A stretch of 41,034 nt of DNA from Thermus tenuipuniceus (GTDB lineage Bacteria > Deinococcota > Deinococci > Deinococcales > Thermaceae): contig NZ_KZ672967.1 in the NCBI RefSeq assembly GCF_002964845.1, positions 5,533-46,566 on the forward strand. The letters run 5' to 3'. The notes under the pieces are model-generated. The model had not been told where the DNA came from and searched no databases. It saw nothing but the letters and a program-made list of their open reading frames with translations. The position numbers were made by a program, and so were the translations under genes. Below, piece by piece: positions 17,432-26,090 of this stretch (its first letter is position 1; each line of letters starts with the position of its first letter).

Positions 17432-17460
17432 ACCCTACCCCGTGGCGGGGTTTCCGTCAA
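17432..17460 (-). promoter_or_regulatory. Promoter of the SDR-serine hydrolase operon
   Basis: On the minus strand: TTGACG (17460-17455), a 17-bp spacer and TAGGGT (17437-17432). Transcription should start near 17425, inside the TetR-type operator. Confidence 0.7.
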
Positions 17461-17473
17461 GGGCTTCTTCGCC

Positions 17474-17788
17474 TCACCCCAGCCGCCAGGCATAGTAAGG
17501 GGTTTCCACAAAGGCCGGAGGCCCTCCCAAATACACCCTGAGCCCCGGAAGGATCAGGGTCTCCCCCTCCCACTCAAAGGCTAGGGGGTCCACCGGCAAA
17601 GGGTAGTGGAGAACCCCCGCCCGGGGCAGGCCAAGCCGCAAGCGCTCGGGCAGGGAAAGCTTACCCACCAGGAGGTAACGGGCCCTCTTGGGTCCGGATT
17701 CCGTGTAAAAGGCCACCTCCTCCCCAAGGTCCAGGAGGAAAGCCCGGCCCCGGATGTAGAGCCTGGCCCTATCCGTCCAGGTAGACAT
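17474..17788 (-). CDS. Hypothetical protein downstream of btuD
   Basis: A 104-residue protein of unknown family, rich in beta-prone stretches (AFYTESGPKRARYLLVGKLS, FEWEGETLILPGLRVYLGG), without membrane segments or cysteines. Its ATG lies 20 bp inside the end of btuD and has GGAGG 4-5 nt upstream, so it is probably translated as the last gene of the btuFCD operon. Co-transcription with B12 import is the only hint to function. Confidence 0.6.
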   Translation of the reverse strand: MSTWTDRARLYIRGRAFLLDLGEEVAFYTESGPKRARYLLVGKLSLPERLRLGLPRAGVLHYPLPVDPLAFEWEGETLILPGLRVYLGGPPAFVETPYYAWRLG

Positions 17789-18521
17789 GGGGCCTCCCCA
17801 TGAGGTGGGCTACCCGCACCCCTGGGCCGTAGAGGTTTTGCAGAAGGGTTTCCGTGAGCACCGCCTCCGGTCTTCCTTCCGCCAAAAGCCGTCCCCCTTT
17901 CAACACCGCCACCCGTCCAGCCAAAGCCGCCTGGTTGGGGTCGTGAAGGATGGAAAGAATCCCCATCCCCTTAGCAACCAGGTTTTGGAAGAGGGCCAGA
18001 AGCCCACCCTGGTATTCCAGGTCCAGGAAGGTGGTGGGTTCGTCCAGAAGGAGGTAGCGGGGCCTAGCCGCCAGGGCCCGGGCTAGAAGAACCCGCTGGC
18101 GCTCCCCGCCAGAAAGGCTACCCAGGTACCGGCCCCGGAAACGGGAAGCCCCCGTAACCTCCAAAGCCCACTCCACCACTTCCCCATCCTCCCGCCCTTC
18201 CCGCCCCCAAAGGCCCAGGTGGGGAAGCCTTCCTAAGCGCACCACCTCCTCCACCAAGAGCCCCTCCGGGTAGGGGCCTCCCTGGGGCAGGTAGGCGAGG
18301 AGCCGGCCCCGGGCATAGCTTCCATAGGCCGGAAGGGGCTTTCCCTCCAGAAAGACCCCCCCTGCCCTGGGCCGGAGGAGCCCCGCCATAACCCTTAGAA
18401 GGGTGCTCTTCCCCGATCCATTGGGGCCCAAAAGAGCCACCCACTCCCCTGGCCTTACGGCCAGGTCCACCCCTAAGAGGGCGTAGGGCCCCACGATCCC
18501 CTTGGCCTCAAGCCCTTCCAC
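17769..18521 (-). CDS. btuD: Cobalamin ABC importer, ATP-binding protein BtuD
   Basis: A 250-residue ABC ATPase of the FepC/BtuD group. Walker A is GPNGSGKST (32-40), the signature is LSGGERQRV, Walker B is LLLDEPTTFLD and the H-loop is SILHDPNQ. It starts with GTG, preceded by GGAGG, overlapping the end of btuC by 14 bp. The cobalamin riboswitch ahead of the operon identifies the substrate class; on sequence alone an iron-siderophore or heme ATPase would look the same. Confidence 0.88.
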   Translation of the reverse strand: MEGLEAKGIVGPYALLGVDLAVRPGEWVALLGPNGSGKSTLLRVMAGLLRPRAGGVFLEGKPLPAYGSYARGRLLAYLPQGGPYPEGLLVEEVVRLGRLPHLGLWGREGREDGEVVEWALEVTGASRFRGRYLGSLSGGERQRVLLARALAARPRYLLLDEPTTFLDLEYQGGLLALFQNLVAKGMGILSILHDPNQAALAGRVAVLKGGRLLAEGRPEAVLTETLLQNLYGPGVRVAHLMGRPHVYLDG

Positions 18522-19536
18522 GCCGCCTCCACATCAGGTACAGGAAGAATGGCCCCCCAAGAAGGGTGGTGACCACCCCCACAGGAAGCTCCGCCGGCCG
18601 GGTAAGGGTGCGGGCCAGGAGGTCCGCCAACGTTAGGAGGACCGCCCCGCCCAGGGCAGAAGCAGGCAGAAGCAAGCGGTAATCCTCATCCAAGAGGCGC
18701 CGGAGGAGATGGGGGGTAATCAGGCCCACGAAACCGATGATCCCCGCCTGGGCCACGGCAGCAGCCACCAACAGGCTTGCGGCAAGGAGGAGGAGGAGTT
18801 TCAGGCCCTCGAGGGGTAGCCCCATACTCCGGGCCACCTCCTCCCCTAGCTGGAGAGCGTTCAACACCCGGCCCAGAAGCAACAGCGGGGGAAGGGCCAG
18901 AAGGAAAAAAAGGACCATGGCCTTCACCGAAGGCCAGCCCATGAAGGCCAGGTTGCCCAGGGTGTAGGCGAAGACCGCCCGCACCCGGTCGGCGTCCTGC
19001 ATCATCAGGTAGGTGGTGGCCCCGGTCAGAACGCTCCCCACCACCACCCCTGCCAGAACCAGCTCCCCCGTCCGGGCCGCCCCCCCTGCCAGAACCAGGG
19101 TGAGGAAGGTGGCGGAGAGGGCCCCGAGGAACCCGAAGAGGGTGGCGGGAAGGGGCAGGCTTTGGAAGATGGCGTGCTGGGCAAAGGCGGGGGCCAGGCC
19201 CCCCAGCAGGCTGGCCAGAAGGGTCACGGCGAAGGCCGCCCCCGCCGCCGAGCCCATGAGGTAGGGGTCGGCCAGGGGATTGCGGAAAAGCCCCTGGAAG
19301 CTGGCCCCCGCCACCCCCAAGGCCGCCCCCACCAGCATCCCCCCCAGGACCCGGGGGAGGCGCATCTCCGTGACGATGGGATTCTCCGTTAGGCCCAAAA
19401 GGGCCTGGAACACCTCGCCCGGCGGCAGGCTCACCGCCCCCATGGCTACCCCCAGCACCAGGGCCAGGAGGAGCAGGAGGAGGAGCCAGAAAAAGACCAG
19501 GCTCCGCCTAAGGGCCAGGGGGAGGGCCCGGGTCAT
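18508..19536 (-). CDS. btuC: Cobalamin ABC importer, permease BtuC
   Basis: A 342-residue FecCD/BtuC-family permease with about nine to ten hydrophobic segments after a short basic N-terminus. Family landmarks are LPRVLGGMLVGAALGVAGAS, NPLADPYLMGSAAGA and GIIGFVGLITPHLLRRLLDED, the last being the cytoplasmic loop that contacts the ATPase. It lies 3 bp after btuF and overlaps btuD by 14 bp. It acts as a dimer in the inner membrane. Confidence 0.9.
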   Translation of the reverse strand: MTRALPLALRRSLVFFWLLLLLLLALVLGVAMGAVSLPPGEVFQALLGLTENPIVTEMRLPRVLGGMLVGAALGVAGASFQGLFRNPLADPYLMGSAAGAAFAVTLLASLLGGLAPAFAQHAIFQSLPLPATLFGFLGALSATFLTLVLAGGAARTGELVLAGVVVGSVLTGATTYLMMQDADRVRAVFAYTLGNLAFMGWPSVKAMVLFFLLALPPLLLLGRVLNALQLGEEVARSMGLPLEGLKLLLLLAASLLVAAAVAQAGIIGFVGLITPHLLRRLLDEDYRLLLPASALGGAVLLTLADLLARTLTRPAELPVGVVTTLLGGPFFLYLMWRRRGRA

Positions 19537-19539
19537 GGC

Positions 19540-20394
19540 CTAACGCCCGTGGAAGCAATCCACCAAGAGCCTAAGCCCTTGGGCCACCCGGGGGCCTGGG
19601 CGGGAGAGGAGGCTATCCTGACCCCCGGTAAACACGCAGATGCGCCCCGTCTGCACCGCCTTCACCCGGCTCCAGCCAGGCCTGGCCCGGATGGTTTCCA
19701 GGGCGCCCGGGTAGGTGGCCACGATTACCTCGGGGTTCTTCTCCACCACGAACTCGGGGGCAATCTTGGGGAAAAGGCCCAGCTCCTTGGGGATGACGTT
19801 CACCCCCCGGGCCTTTTGAATCAGGACCCCGATGAAGCTCTCCGGACCCACGGTGTAGGGGGTGGGGTCGATCTCATAGTAAACCCGGGGCCGGGTCGTG
19901 GCCTTGGCCGCACGGGACTCCTCCTGGTACACCTCCCGCTGAATCTGGGCCACCAGGCGCTCCGCCTGGGCCTCGAGGCCAAGAAGCTTCCCCAGGGTGC
20001 GGGTGGTGCGGAAGATGTCCTCGTAGGTCTCCGTGCGCACCGCATACACCGTTAGGCCCGCCCGCTCCAGGGTTTCGTACAGACGCCCGTACTTGGAAAC
20101 CAAAACCAGATCTGGCTTCAGGGAGACGATGAACTCGGGGTTGGGGTTGTAAAGCCCTCCCGCCTTGGGCAGGGCCTTCACCCTCTCGGGCCAGTCGGAG
20201 TAGTCGTCGGTGGCCACGATGCGGTCGCAGGCCCCTAGGGCGCAAACCGTCTCCGTCACCGAGGGCAACATGGTGACGATCCGTTTGGGCGGTGCCTTGA
20301 CGGTAACCGTGCGCCCTAGGTCGTCGGTGAGGGTAAGGGGAAAGGCAAAGGCCAGAGCCAAAAGAACCGAAAGAACCGAAATAACTCTCCTCAT
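19540..20394 (-). CDS. btuF: Cobalamin-binding periplasmic protein BtuF
   Basis: A 284-residue class III solute-binding protein. The chosen ATG at 20394 has GGAGG upstream and begins a signal peptide (MRRVISVLSVLLALAFAFPL). The mature part starts with the family's TLTDDLGRTVTV and shows PKRIVTMLPSVTETVCALGA and DDYSDWPE, as in BtuF/FecB-like proteins. The reading frame is open further upstream, but that part would encode the riboswitch terminator region and is not translated. First gene of btuF-btuC-btuD-(hypothetical), controlled by the cobalamin riboswitch. Confidence 0.88.
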   Translation of the reverse strand: MRRVISVLSVLLALAFAFPLTLTDDLGRTVTVKAPPKRIVTMLPSVTETVCALGACDRIVATDDYSDWPERVKALPKAGGLYNPNPEFIVSLKPDLVLVSKYGRLYETLERAGLTVYAVRTETYEDIFRTTRTLGKLLGLEAQAERLVAQIQREVYQEESRAAKATTRPRVYYEIDPTPYTVGPESFIGVLIQKARGVNVIPKELGLFPKIAPEFVVEKNPEVIVATYPGALETIRARPGWSRVKAVQTGRICVFTGGQDSLLSRPGPRVAQGLRLLVDCFHGR

Positions 20395-20440
20395 GCCTAC
20401 CTCCCTAAGACCGCTAGGGCCAGGCCCGGGGGAGGTAGGG

Positions 20441-20467
20441 AAAACCCCTGCCGGAAAGCGGCAGGGG
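20441..20467 (-). terminator. Riboswitch-linked intrinsic terminator before btuF
   Basis: On the minus strand CCCCTGCCG-CTTTC-CGGCAGGGG forms a 9-bp GC stem (20467-20445) followed by TTTT (20444-20441). It sits between the B12 aptamer and the btuF ATG (47 bp upstream), as expected for B12-induced premature termination. Confidence 0.85.
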
Positions 20468-20511
20468 CGCAAATGGCTTTGCAAACCCCCATCGCTCCCC
20501 CATCCGCGTGA

Positions 20512-20668
20512 GGTGCCCGCCTCGGGGTCTAGCGGGCGGCCCTGGCAGGTATTCGGGCTTCCGGCCTGCGAAGCTTAAGCCCAAAGCGTGGCCGGTTACC
20601 GTTGCGGGACAGCGCCGGACTTGCACCGGACTTCCCCACTTTAAGCCTGGACTACGCGCCCAGGCACC
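20512..20668 (-). ncRNA. Cobalamin riboswitch (B12 aptamer)
   Basis: The minus strand shows the conserved B12-box core AAGTCCGGTGCAAGTCCGGC followed by GCTGTCCCGCAACGGTAA (about 20635-20597), and further on a GCCGGAAGCCCGAATACCTGCC stretch in two motifs (20564-20543 region). GGTGCC (20668-20663) can pair with GGCACC (20517-20512) to close the P1 stem. It controls btuFCD: when cobalamin is plentiful the downstream terminator should form. Confidence 0.93.
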
Positions 20669-20712
20669 AGGGCAACGGACCTGGCTTTGAGGCCCTAGCG
20701 GGCCTTAAGGCA

Positions 20713-20741
20713 AGGCTAAGCCTAACGGGGCAAAAAGGCAA
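20713..20741 (-). promoter_or_regulatory. Promoter of the riboswitch-btuFCD transcript
   Basis: On the minus strand: TTGCCT (20741-20736), a 17-bp spacer and TAGCCT (20718-20713). Transcription would start near 20705, just ahead of the aptamer. It is back to back with the ROK promoter. Confidence 0.65.
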
Positions 20742-20745
20742 GGGC

Positions 20746-20774
20746 TTGACACATCCGGGGACGGGTGATTTACT
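20746..20774 (+). promoter_or_regulatory. Promoter of the ROK regulator/sugar ABC operon
   Basis: TTGACA (20746-20751), a 17-bp spacer and TTTACT (20769-20774). AAGGAG (20807-20812) lies 5 nt before ATG 20818, so this transcript has a leader and a Shine-Dalgarno site. Confidence 0.7.
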
Positions 20775-20794
20775 TAGTCCCGAGAACGAACTAA
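20774..20794. promoter_or_regulatory. Inverted repeat at the ROK promoter, candidate operator
   Basis: TTAGT (20774-20778) and ACTAA (20790-20794) are separated by 11 bp and cover the end of the -10 box and the start site. The position suits autorepression by the ROK protein, relieved by sugar. Confidence 0.45.
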
Positions 20795-20817
20795 AGGGGC
20801 AAGGGGAAGGAGCGAGG

Positions 20818-22011
20818 ATGCGCAAAGGGGACACGCAGGAAATCCGCAGGCTCAACCGCCGGGCTATCCTGGCCCACCTGAGGCGGGGCCCCCTTACCCG
20901 CGCAGACCTTTCCCGGCTTACCGGTTTGGCCAAAAGCGCAGTAAGCCGCCTGGTGGACGAGCTATTACAAGAAGGCCTCCTGGAGGAAGGGACCCTTACC
21001 TCTCCCCCCGTGGGCCGGCCCGGCACCCTCTTGCACCTGCGCCCTGGCGCTCGCTTTGCCCTAGGCGCGGAACTGGGGGTGGAGGGAACCGTCCTTCTGG
21101 CCCTGGACTGGCGGGGGGAGGTCCTATGGGCCAAGGAATGGAGCCACCCCCGGGAGGCTGGTCCCAAGAAACGTCTGGAACGGCTTTTGCATGAAGTACT
21201 GCCCCATGTGCCCGGTCCCTTAGGCCTGGGGTTCACCCTGCCAGGGGTGGTGGTGGAAGACCGCCTCCTCCTAGCCCCCAATCTGGGTTGGAGAAATCTG
21301 GACCTCCGGCCCTTGCTTGCCGACTTCCCCTTGCCCACAGCCCTGGAAAACGACGCCAAAGCCTCGGCCCTGTCCGAGGTCTTCTTCCACGGGGAGGCCA
21401 ATCTGGCCTACCTGGTGCTGAGCACGGGCCTTGGGGTTGGGGTGGTGTCGGAAAGCCGGCTTTTGCGCGGGGCCAGCGGGGCCGCAGGGGAACTGGGCCA
21501 CTGGCTAAGCCAGGGGCACCAGCTCTGCGCCTGCGGCCGGGTGGGGTGCCTGGAAACCGAACTGGGCCTTGGTGCCCTCTTGGAGCATCACCGTTCCCTC
21601 GGCGGAAAGGCAGGGGACCTCGAGGCCCTGCTCCAGCAGGCCAAGCAGGGGGAGGCTTTGGCCCTCGAGGCCATCCGCCACCTAGGCGAGGCCCTGGGCC
21701 GCTTCCTGGCTAACCTGGCCGTGGCCTACGACCCCGCCTTGGTGGTGGTGGGGGGAAAGGCAGCGGAGTTCTTTCCCTTCCTGGAGACTCCCCTGCGCCA
21801 ATCCCTCCGGGCACACGCCTTCTTGGAAGCCCACCGGGACCTCCCCGTGCGCCCCTCGGTCTACGGCCACCTGGCCCCGGCGGTGGGGGGAGCCAGCCTC
21901 TTTCTGGCGCGATTCTTTGAGCTGGGCGGCCTGTGGGCGGAACGCCCACGTCGCAATGGAGGTAGGTATGAGGAAGTGGTTTTTGGCGATCGGCGTGGCC
22001 TTGGGGCTTAG
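20818..22011 (+). CDS. ROK-family transcriptional regulator
   Basis: A 397-residue sugar-responsive repressor (NagC/XylR type). The N-terminal winged helix (about 5-65) has [20 protein letters not shown]. The ROK domain follows with [23 protein letters not shown] and [11 protein letters not shown], plus the zinc-binding [10 protein letters not shown] motif. ATG 20818 is chosen for its AAGGAG site. The last ~28 residues lie past the normal family end, and the final 44 bp overlap the binding-protein gene, so a more proximal stop may have been lost. Context suggests control of the glucose-type importer that follows. Confidence 0.87.
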   Translation: MRKGDTQEIRRLNRRAILAHLRRGPLTRADLSRLTGLAKSAVSRLVDELLQEGLLEEGTLTSPPVGRPGTLLHLRPGARFALGAELGVEGTVLLALDWRGEVLWAKEWSHPREAGPKKRLERLLHEVLPHVPGPLGLGFTLPGVVVEDRLLLAPNLGWRNLDLRPLLADFPLPTALENDAKASALSEVFFHGEANLAYLVLSTGLGVGVVSESRLLRGASGAAGELGHWLSQGHQLCACGRVGCLETELGLGALLEHHRSLGGKAGDLEALLQQAKQGEALALEAIRHLGEALGRFLANLAVAYDPALVVVGGKAAEFFPFLETPLRQSLRAHAFLEAHRDLPVRPSVYGHLAPAVGGASLFLARFFELGGLWAERPRRNGGRYEEVVFGDRRGLGA

Positions 22012-23203
22012 CGCCCTGGCCCAGACGGGCAAGCTGGAGATCTTCTCCTGGTGGGCAGGGGACGAAGGGCCGGCCCTCGAGGCCCTCATACGGCTCTACA
22101 AGCAGAGGTACCCCGGGGTGGAGGTGATCAACGCCACCGTTACGGGCGGCGCCGGGGTCAACGCCAAGGCGGTCCTGAAGACCCGCATGCTGGGCGGCGA
22201 CCCCCCAGACACCTTCCAGGTGCACGCGGGGCAGGAACTCATCGGCACCTGGGTGGTGGCCGAGCGCATGGAGGACCTCACCAGCCTCTTCCGGCAGGAG
22301 GGTTGGCTCCAGGCCTTCCCCAAGGGCCTCGTTGACCTCCTCTCCTACAAGGGAGGCATCTGGAGCGTGCCCGTTAACATCCACCGCTCCAACGTCATGT
22401 GGTACATCCCCGCCAAGCTGAAGGAATGGGGGGTGACCCCGCCCAAGACCTGGGCGGAGTTCCTCGCCACCTGCCAGACCTTGAAGCGGAAGGGCCTTGA
22501 AGCACCCTTGGCCCTGGGCGAGAACTGGACCCAGCAGCACCTTTGGGAAAGCGTGGCCCTGGCCACCCTGGGAGCCGACGGCTGGAATAACCTCTGGAGC
22601 GGCAAGCTGAAGTTCACCGACCCCAAGGTGGTGGCCGTATGGGAAACCTTTGGCAAGGTGCTGGATTGCGCCAACAAGGACGCCGCTGGGCTTTCCTGGC
22701 AGCAGGCGGTGGACCGGGTAGTCCAGGGCAAGGCCGCTTTCAACATCATGGGCGACTGGGCCGCCGGCTACATAAGCACCACCTTGAAGCTCAAGCCCGG
22801 CACCGACTTCGCCTGGGCCCCGTCGCCCGGCACCTCCGGGATCTTCATGATGCTTTCCGACTCCTTTGGCCTGCCCAAGGGAGCCAAGAACCGGCAAAAC
22901 GCCATCAACTGGCTCAAGCTGGTGGGCTCCAAGGAGGGCCAGGACACCTTTAACCCCCTGAAGGGCTCCATCGCCGCAAGGCTGGACTCCGACCCCGCCA
23001 AGTACAACGCCTACGGCCAGTCGGCCATGAAGGACTGGAAGTCCAACCGCATCGTGGGCTCTTTGGTGCACGGGGCGGTGGCACCCGAAAGCTTCATGAG
23101 CCAGTTCGGCACGGTGATGGAGATCTTCTTGCAGAGCAGGAACCCGCAAGCGGCGGCCAACGCTGCCCAGGCCATCGCCAACCAGGTGGGCTTGGGCCGC
23201 TAG
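21968..23203 (+). CDS. Glucose/mannose-type ABC sugar-binding protein
   Basis: A 411-residue periplasmic class I solute-binding protein. ATG 21968 has GGAGGT 3-4 nt upstream and starts a signal peptide, [18 protein letters not shown], with cleavage likely before [11 protein letters not shown]. The mature protein closely resembles the T. thermophilus glucose/galactose-binding protein of known structure ([30 protein letters not shown]). It is the first transport gene of the operon, overlapping the ROK gene by 44 bp. A strong hairpin after it probably keeps its transcript more abundant than that of the permeases. Glucose as ligand is inferred from that similarity. Confidence 0.88.
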   Translation: MRKWFLAIGVALGLSALAQTGKLEIFSWWAGDEGPALEALIRLYKQRYPGVEVINATVTGGAGVNAKAVLKTRMLGGDPPDTFQVHAGQELIGTWVVAERMEDLTSLFRQEGWLQAFPKGLVDLLSYKGGIWSVPVNIHRSNVMWYIPAKLKEWGVTPPKTWAEFLATCQTLKRKGLEAPLALGENWTQQHLWESVALATLGADGWNNLWSGKLKFTDPKVVAVWETFGKVLDCANKDAAGLSWQQAVDRVVQGKAAFNIMGDWAAGYISTTLKLKPGTDFAWAPSPGTSGIFMMLSDSFGLPKGAKNRQNAINWLKLVGSKEGQDTFNPLKGSIAARLDSDPAKYNAYGQSAMKDWKSNRIVGSLVHGAVAPESFMSQFGTVMEIFLQSRNPQAAANAAQAIANQVGLGR

Positions 23204-23212
23204 AACCCCTCG

Positions 23213-23244
23213 GCCCGTGGGGGCAAAAGCCCCCACGGGCTTTT
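23213..23244 (+). terminator. Strong hairpin between binding protein and permease genes
   Basis: GCCCGTGGGGGC (23213-23224) and GCCCCCACGGGC (23229-23240) form a perfect 12-bp stem with an AAAA loop, followed by TTTT (23241-23244). It is probably a partial terminator or 3'-end stabiliser that raises binding-protein mRNA over permease mRNA. Confidence 0.85.
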
Positions 23245-23256
23245 CCCGGAGGCCTC

Positions 23257-24366
23257 ATGCGCGACCGGATCACGGCCTTTTTGGTCCTCCTCCCCTCCTT
23301 GGCGGCGGTGGCCATCTTCGTCTATGGCTTCATCGGGCAAAACCTCTGGGTTTCCCTCACCGACTGGGGAAAGAATCCAGCCCAGGCCCTGGCCCTGAGG
23401 CCAGAGCTCCACTTCGTGGGCCTGGAAAACTACCTTGAGCTCTTCACCGGCTTCGTGGACGTGCGTTTCCGCCAAAGCGTGGTCAACCTCATCTTCTTCA
23501 CCCTCTTCTTCATGGGGGGAAGCCTGGGCCTAGGCCTCCTCCTGGCCATGGCCCTGGACCGCGGGCCCAAGGGGGAGGGCTTTTTCCGCACCGTCTTCCT
23601 CTTTCCCATGGCCCTCTCCTTCGTGGTCACCGGCACCATCTGGCGCTGGCTCCTGCAGCCCCAGGGCGGGGTCAACGTCCTGCCCACCCTCTTTGGCCTA
23701 CCCCCCTTCCACTTCCCCTGGCTCACCACCAGGCAGCAGACCTGGGTCTTTGACTGGAACCAACTGCCCTTTTACACCGCCTTGGCGGTGGGCCTAACCC
23801 TCTTGTACGTGGCTTGGAAAGCCCACAGGGAAGGGGAAAGGAAGCGACTTTTCTGGAGCCTGTTGTCCAGTGGAGTCCTCCTGGTTTGGGCCTTCACCCT
23901 GGGCAGGACCACCCACCTTCTCCCCTACCCCGAGCCCCACGGCTTCAGCCTGGCCCTGGTGGGGGTGATCCTGGCGGCGGTCTGGCAGATGTCCGGCTAC
24001 ACCATGGCCCTTTATCTGGCGGGTCTAAGGGGAATCCCCGTGGAGGTGCTGGAAGCGGCCAAGGTGGACGGGGCCAGCGAGTGGCAGACCTACCGTCACG
24101 TGATCCTCCCCCTCCTTGCCCCTATCACCCTCTCGGCCATGATCGTCCTGGGGCACATCGCCCTGAAGATCTTCGACCTTATCTTCGCCATGGCCGGGTT
24201 GGATTACGCCCCCACCGATGTACCCGCCATCTACATGTACCTCCTCGCCTTCCGCGGCAACCAGTTCGCCAAGGGGGCGGCCATCGGCATACTCCTCCTG
24301 CTTTTGGTGGCCTTGGTGGTCATCCCCTACCTGGTAAGCCAGCTTCGGAAGGAGGTCAGGCGCTGA
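23257..24366 (+). CDS. Sugar ABC transporter permease, MalF-like
   Basis: A 369-residue inner-membrane permease of the binding-protein-dependent family. The EAA loop is visible as [20 protein letters not shown], before the last membrane helices. It is longer than the common ~290-residue partner: an extra stretch of about 70 residues with more hydrophobic segments (around 165-235, including a basic [12 protein letters not shown]) lies between core helices. The ATG follows GGAGG. The stop overlaps the next ATG by 1 bp (TGATG). It forms a heterodimer with the next gene product. Confidence 0.87.
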   Translation: MRDRITAFLVLLPSLAAVAIFVYGFIGQNLWVSLTDWGKNPAQALALRPELHFVGLENYLELFTGFVDVRFRQSVVNLIFFTLFFMGGSLGLGLLLAMALDRGPKGEGFFRTVFLFPMALSFVVTGTIWRWLLQPQGGVNVLPTLFGLPPFHFPWLTTRQQTWVFDWNQLPFYTALAVGLTLLYVAWKAHREGERKRLFWSLLSSGVLLVWAFTLGRTTHLLPYPEPHGFSLALVGVILAAVWQMSGYTMALYLAGLRGIPVEVLEAAKVDGASEWQTYRHVILPLLAPITLSAMIVLGHIALKIFDLIFAMAGLDYAPTDVPAIYMYLLAFRGNQFAKGAAIGILLLLLVALVVIPYLVSQLRKEVRR

Positions 24367-25172
24367 TGGGCCGGTTCTTCCTGCACGCCTTCTTACTCCT
24401 CGCCACCCTCTTCTTCCTTCTCCCCGTCTATCTGGTGATCCTCACCGCTCTGAAGGAACCCGCCAAGATTACCCTGGACACGGTCTGGCACTGGCCGGAA
24501 CCCGTCTACTGGGAAAGCTTCCACATCGCTTGGGAGGCCTTCCGGCCCAAGTTTCAAAACAGCGTGGTCCTGGCCCTCTCGGCCACGGCCCTCTCCGCCT
24601 TGGTAGGGGCCCTCAACGGCTACGTCCTGGCCAAGTGGCCCTTTAGGGGTTCCAACCTCTTGTTTGCCCTCATGCTCTTCGGGATGTTCATCCCCTACCA
24701 GAGCATCCTCATCCCCCTTTTCCAGTTCGTAAAGGCCATAGGCCTTTACGGCACCCTATGGGGCCTCATCCTGGTCCACGTGGTCTACGGCATCCCCATT
24801 GTCACCCTTATCTTCAAGAACTACTACAGTGAAATCCCCGATGAGCTGGTGGAGGCTGCCCGCATAGACGGGGCAGGCTTCTTCGGCATTTTCCGCCACG
24901 TAATCCTGCCCCTTTCTGCCCCCGCCTTCGTGGTGGTGGCCATCTGGCAGTTCACCCAGATCTGGAACGAGTTCCTCTTCGCCGTCACCCTGACCCGGCC
25001 GGAGAGCCAGCCCATCACCGTGGCCCTGGCCCAGCTGGCCGGAGGCGAGGCGGTGAAGTGGAACCTGCCCATGGCCGGGGCCATTCTGGCCGCCTTACCC
25101 ACCCTTCTGGTCTACATCTTCCTGGGGCGGTACTTCCTGCGGGGGCTCCTGGCTGGCTCCGTCAAGGGGTAG
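24366..25172 (+). CDS. Sugar ABC transporter permease, MalG-like
   Basis: A 268-residue permease with about six membrane helices and the EAA loop [20 protein letters not shown]. The N-terminus [20 protein letters not shown] is a first membrane segment. ATG 24366 shares its A with the previous stop. No ATPase gene follows, so the importer probably uses a shared MalK/MsmK-type ATPase encoded elsewhere, as known for sugar importers in Thermus. Confidence 0.88.
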   Translation: MGRFFLHAFLLLATLFFLLPVYLVILTALKEPAKITLDTVWHWPEPVYWESFHIAWEAFRPKFQNSVVLALSATALSALVGALNGYVLAKWPFRGSNLLFALMLFGMFIPYQSILIPLFQFVKAIGLYGTLWGLILVHVVYGIPIVTLIFKNYYSEIPDELVEAARIDGAGFFGIFRHVILPLSAPAFVVVAIWQFTQIWNEFLFAVTLTRPESQPITVALAQLAGGEAVKWNLPMAGAILAALPTLLVYIFLGRYFLRGLLAGSVKG

Positions 25173-25175
25173 ACT
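25170..25175 (+). promoter_or_regulatory. -10 box of the MDR gene (leaderless, TAGACT)
   Basis: TAGACT, then 6 nt, then the ATG at 25182. It overlaps the stop codon of the permease gene. Same TAGACTC string and spacing as before phr and the DUF2892 gene. Confidence 0.45.
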
Positions 25176-25181
25176 CCAGCC

Positions 25182-26090
25182 ATGCGCGCCTGGGTACAAG
25201 AACGCTTGCGGGAACCCCTGGTCCTTAAAGAACTTCCCGACCCCACCCCGGGCCCGGGAGAGGTGGTGCTGGAGGTGGAGGCGGTGGGCCTGAACTTTGC
25301 CGACCACCTCATGCGGCTTGGCGGGTACCTTACCCGGATTCATCCGCCCTTCGTGCCGGGCATGGAGGCGGTGGGGCGGGTGGGGGGAGAGCGCTTCGCC
25401 GCCTTGGTGGGGCATGGGGCCCTGGCGGAGCAGGTGGCCGTGCCCAGGGAAGCCCTCCTTCCCGTGCCCGAGGGGCTTTCTCCCGAAGAGGCCGCCGCCT
25501 ACCCGGTTTCCTTCCTCACCACCTACCTGGCCCTTAGGCGGGCAGGGGCGAGGCCCGGGGAGAGGGTCTTGGTGCAGGCGGCGGGCGGGGCCCTGGGCAC
25601 AGCGGCGGTACAGGTGGCAAGGGCCCTGGGCTTAAGGGTGCTAGCGGCGGCCTCGAGGCCCGAAAACCTCCCCTTGGCCCAAACCTTGGGCGCTGAGGAG
25701 GTGGCCACCTACGAGGCCCTTCCCGAAAAGGCCAAGGCCCTGGGCGGGGTGGACGTGGTCTTGGAGGTGCGGGGGAAGGACCTGGAAGGAAGCCTCTCCT
25801 TGCTGCGGCCAGGGGGTAGGCTGGTCTATATCGGGGCCGCCGAGGGAGAGGTGACGCCCCTGAATCCCTTGCGCCTCATGCGCAGAAACCTCACGGTAAT
25901 GGGTTTTTGGCTGGCTCCCCTCCTCAGGGAAGAGGCCCTGGTACAAGAGGCCTTGAAATTTCTCCTGCCCCGGTTGGGCCAGGAACTCAAGCCCGTGGTG
26001 GGGGCGGTCTTCCCCTTCCTCGAGGCTGAAGCCGCCTTCCAAGCCCTCCTGGACCGGGGCCATGTGGGCAAGATCGTCGTCCGCCTTTAG
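25182..26090 (+). CDS. MDR-family quinone oxidoreductase-like protein
   Basis: A 302-residue medium-chain dehydrogenase/reductase of the zinc-free quinone oxidoreductase group. The N-terminal GroES-like domain has VGLNFADHLMRLGGY (QOR signature) and lacks structural-zinc cysteines. The Rossmann domain has VQAAGGALGTAAVQVA for NADPH. C-terminal FLEAEAAFQALLDRGHVGKI is typical. It starts 9 bp after the sugar permease but probably has its own promoter. It overlaps the convergent OCD-like gene by 4 bp. Substrate unknown (quinones or enals are usual). Confidence 0.85.
   Translation: MRAWVQERLREPLVLKELPDPTPGPGEVVLEVEAVGLNFADHLMRLGGYLTRIHPPFVPGMEAVGRVGGERFAALVGHGALAEQVAVPREALLPVPEGLSPEEAAAYPVSFLTTYLALRRAGARPGERVLVQAAGGALGTAAVQVARALGLRVLAAASRPENLPLAQTLGAEEVATYEALPEKAKALGGVDVVLEVRGKDLEGSLSLLRPGGRLVYIGAAEGEVTPLNPLRLMRRNLTVMGFWLAPLLREEALVQEALKFLLPRLGQELKPVVGAVFPFLEAEAAFQALLDRGHVGKIVVRL

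Noticed and set aside
20395-20484. Upstream extension of BtuF in the same frame
   Set aside because: It would translate the riboswitch terminator region; ATG 20394 has a Shine-Dalgarno site and a signal peptide.
21710-23236. 508-codon open frame on the minus strand
   Set aside because: It lies antisense to the ROK and sugar-binding protein genes. Its composition (many Gly, His, Pro, Val) is that of a GC-rich shadow frame, and the plus strand has clear families, a signal peptide and Shine-Dalgarno sites.
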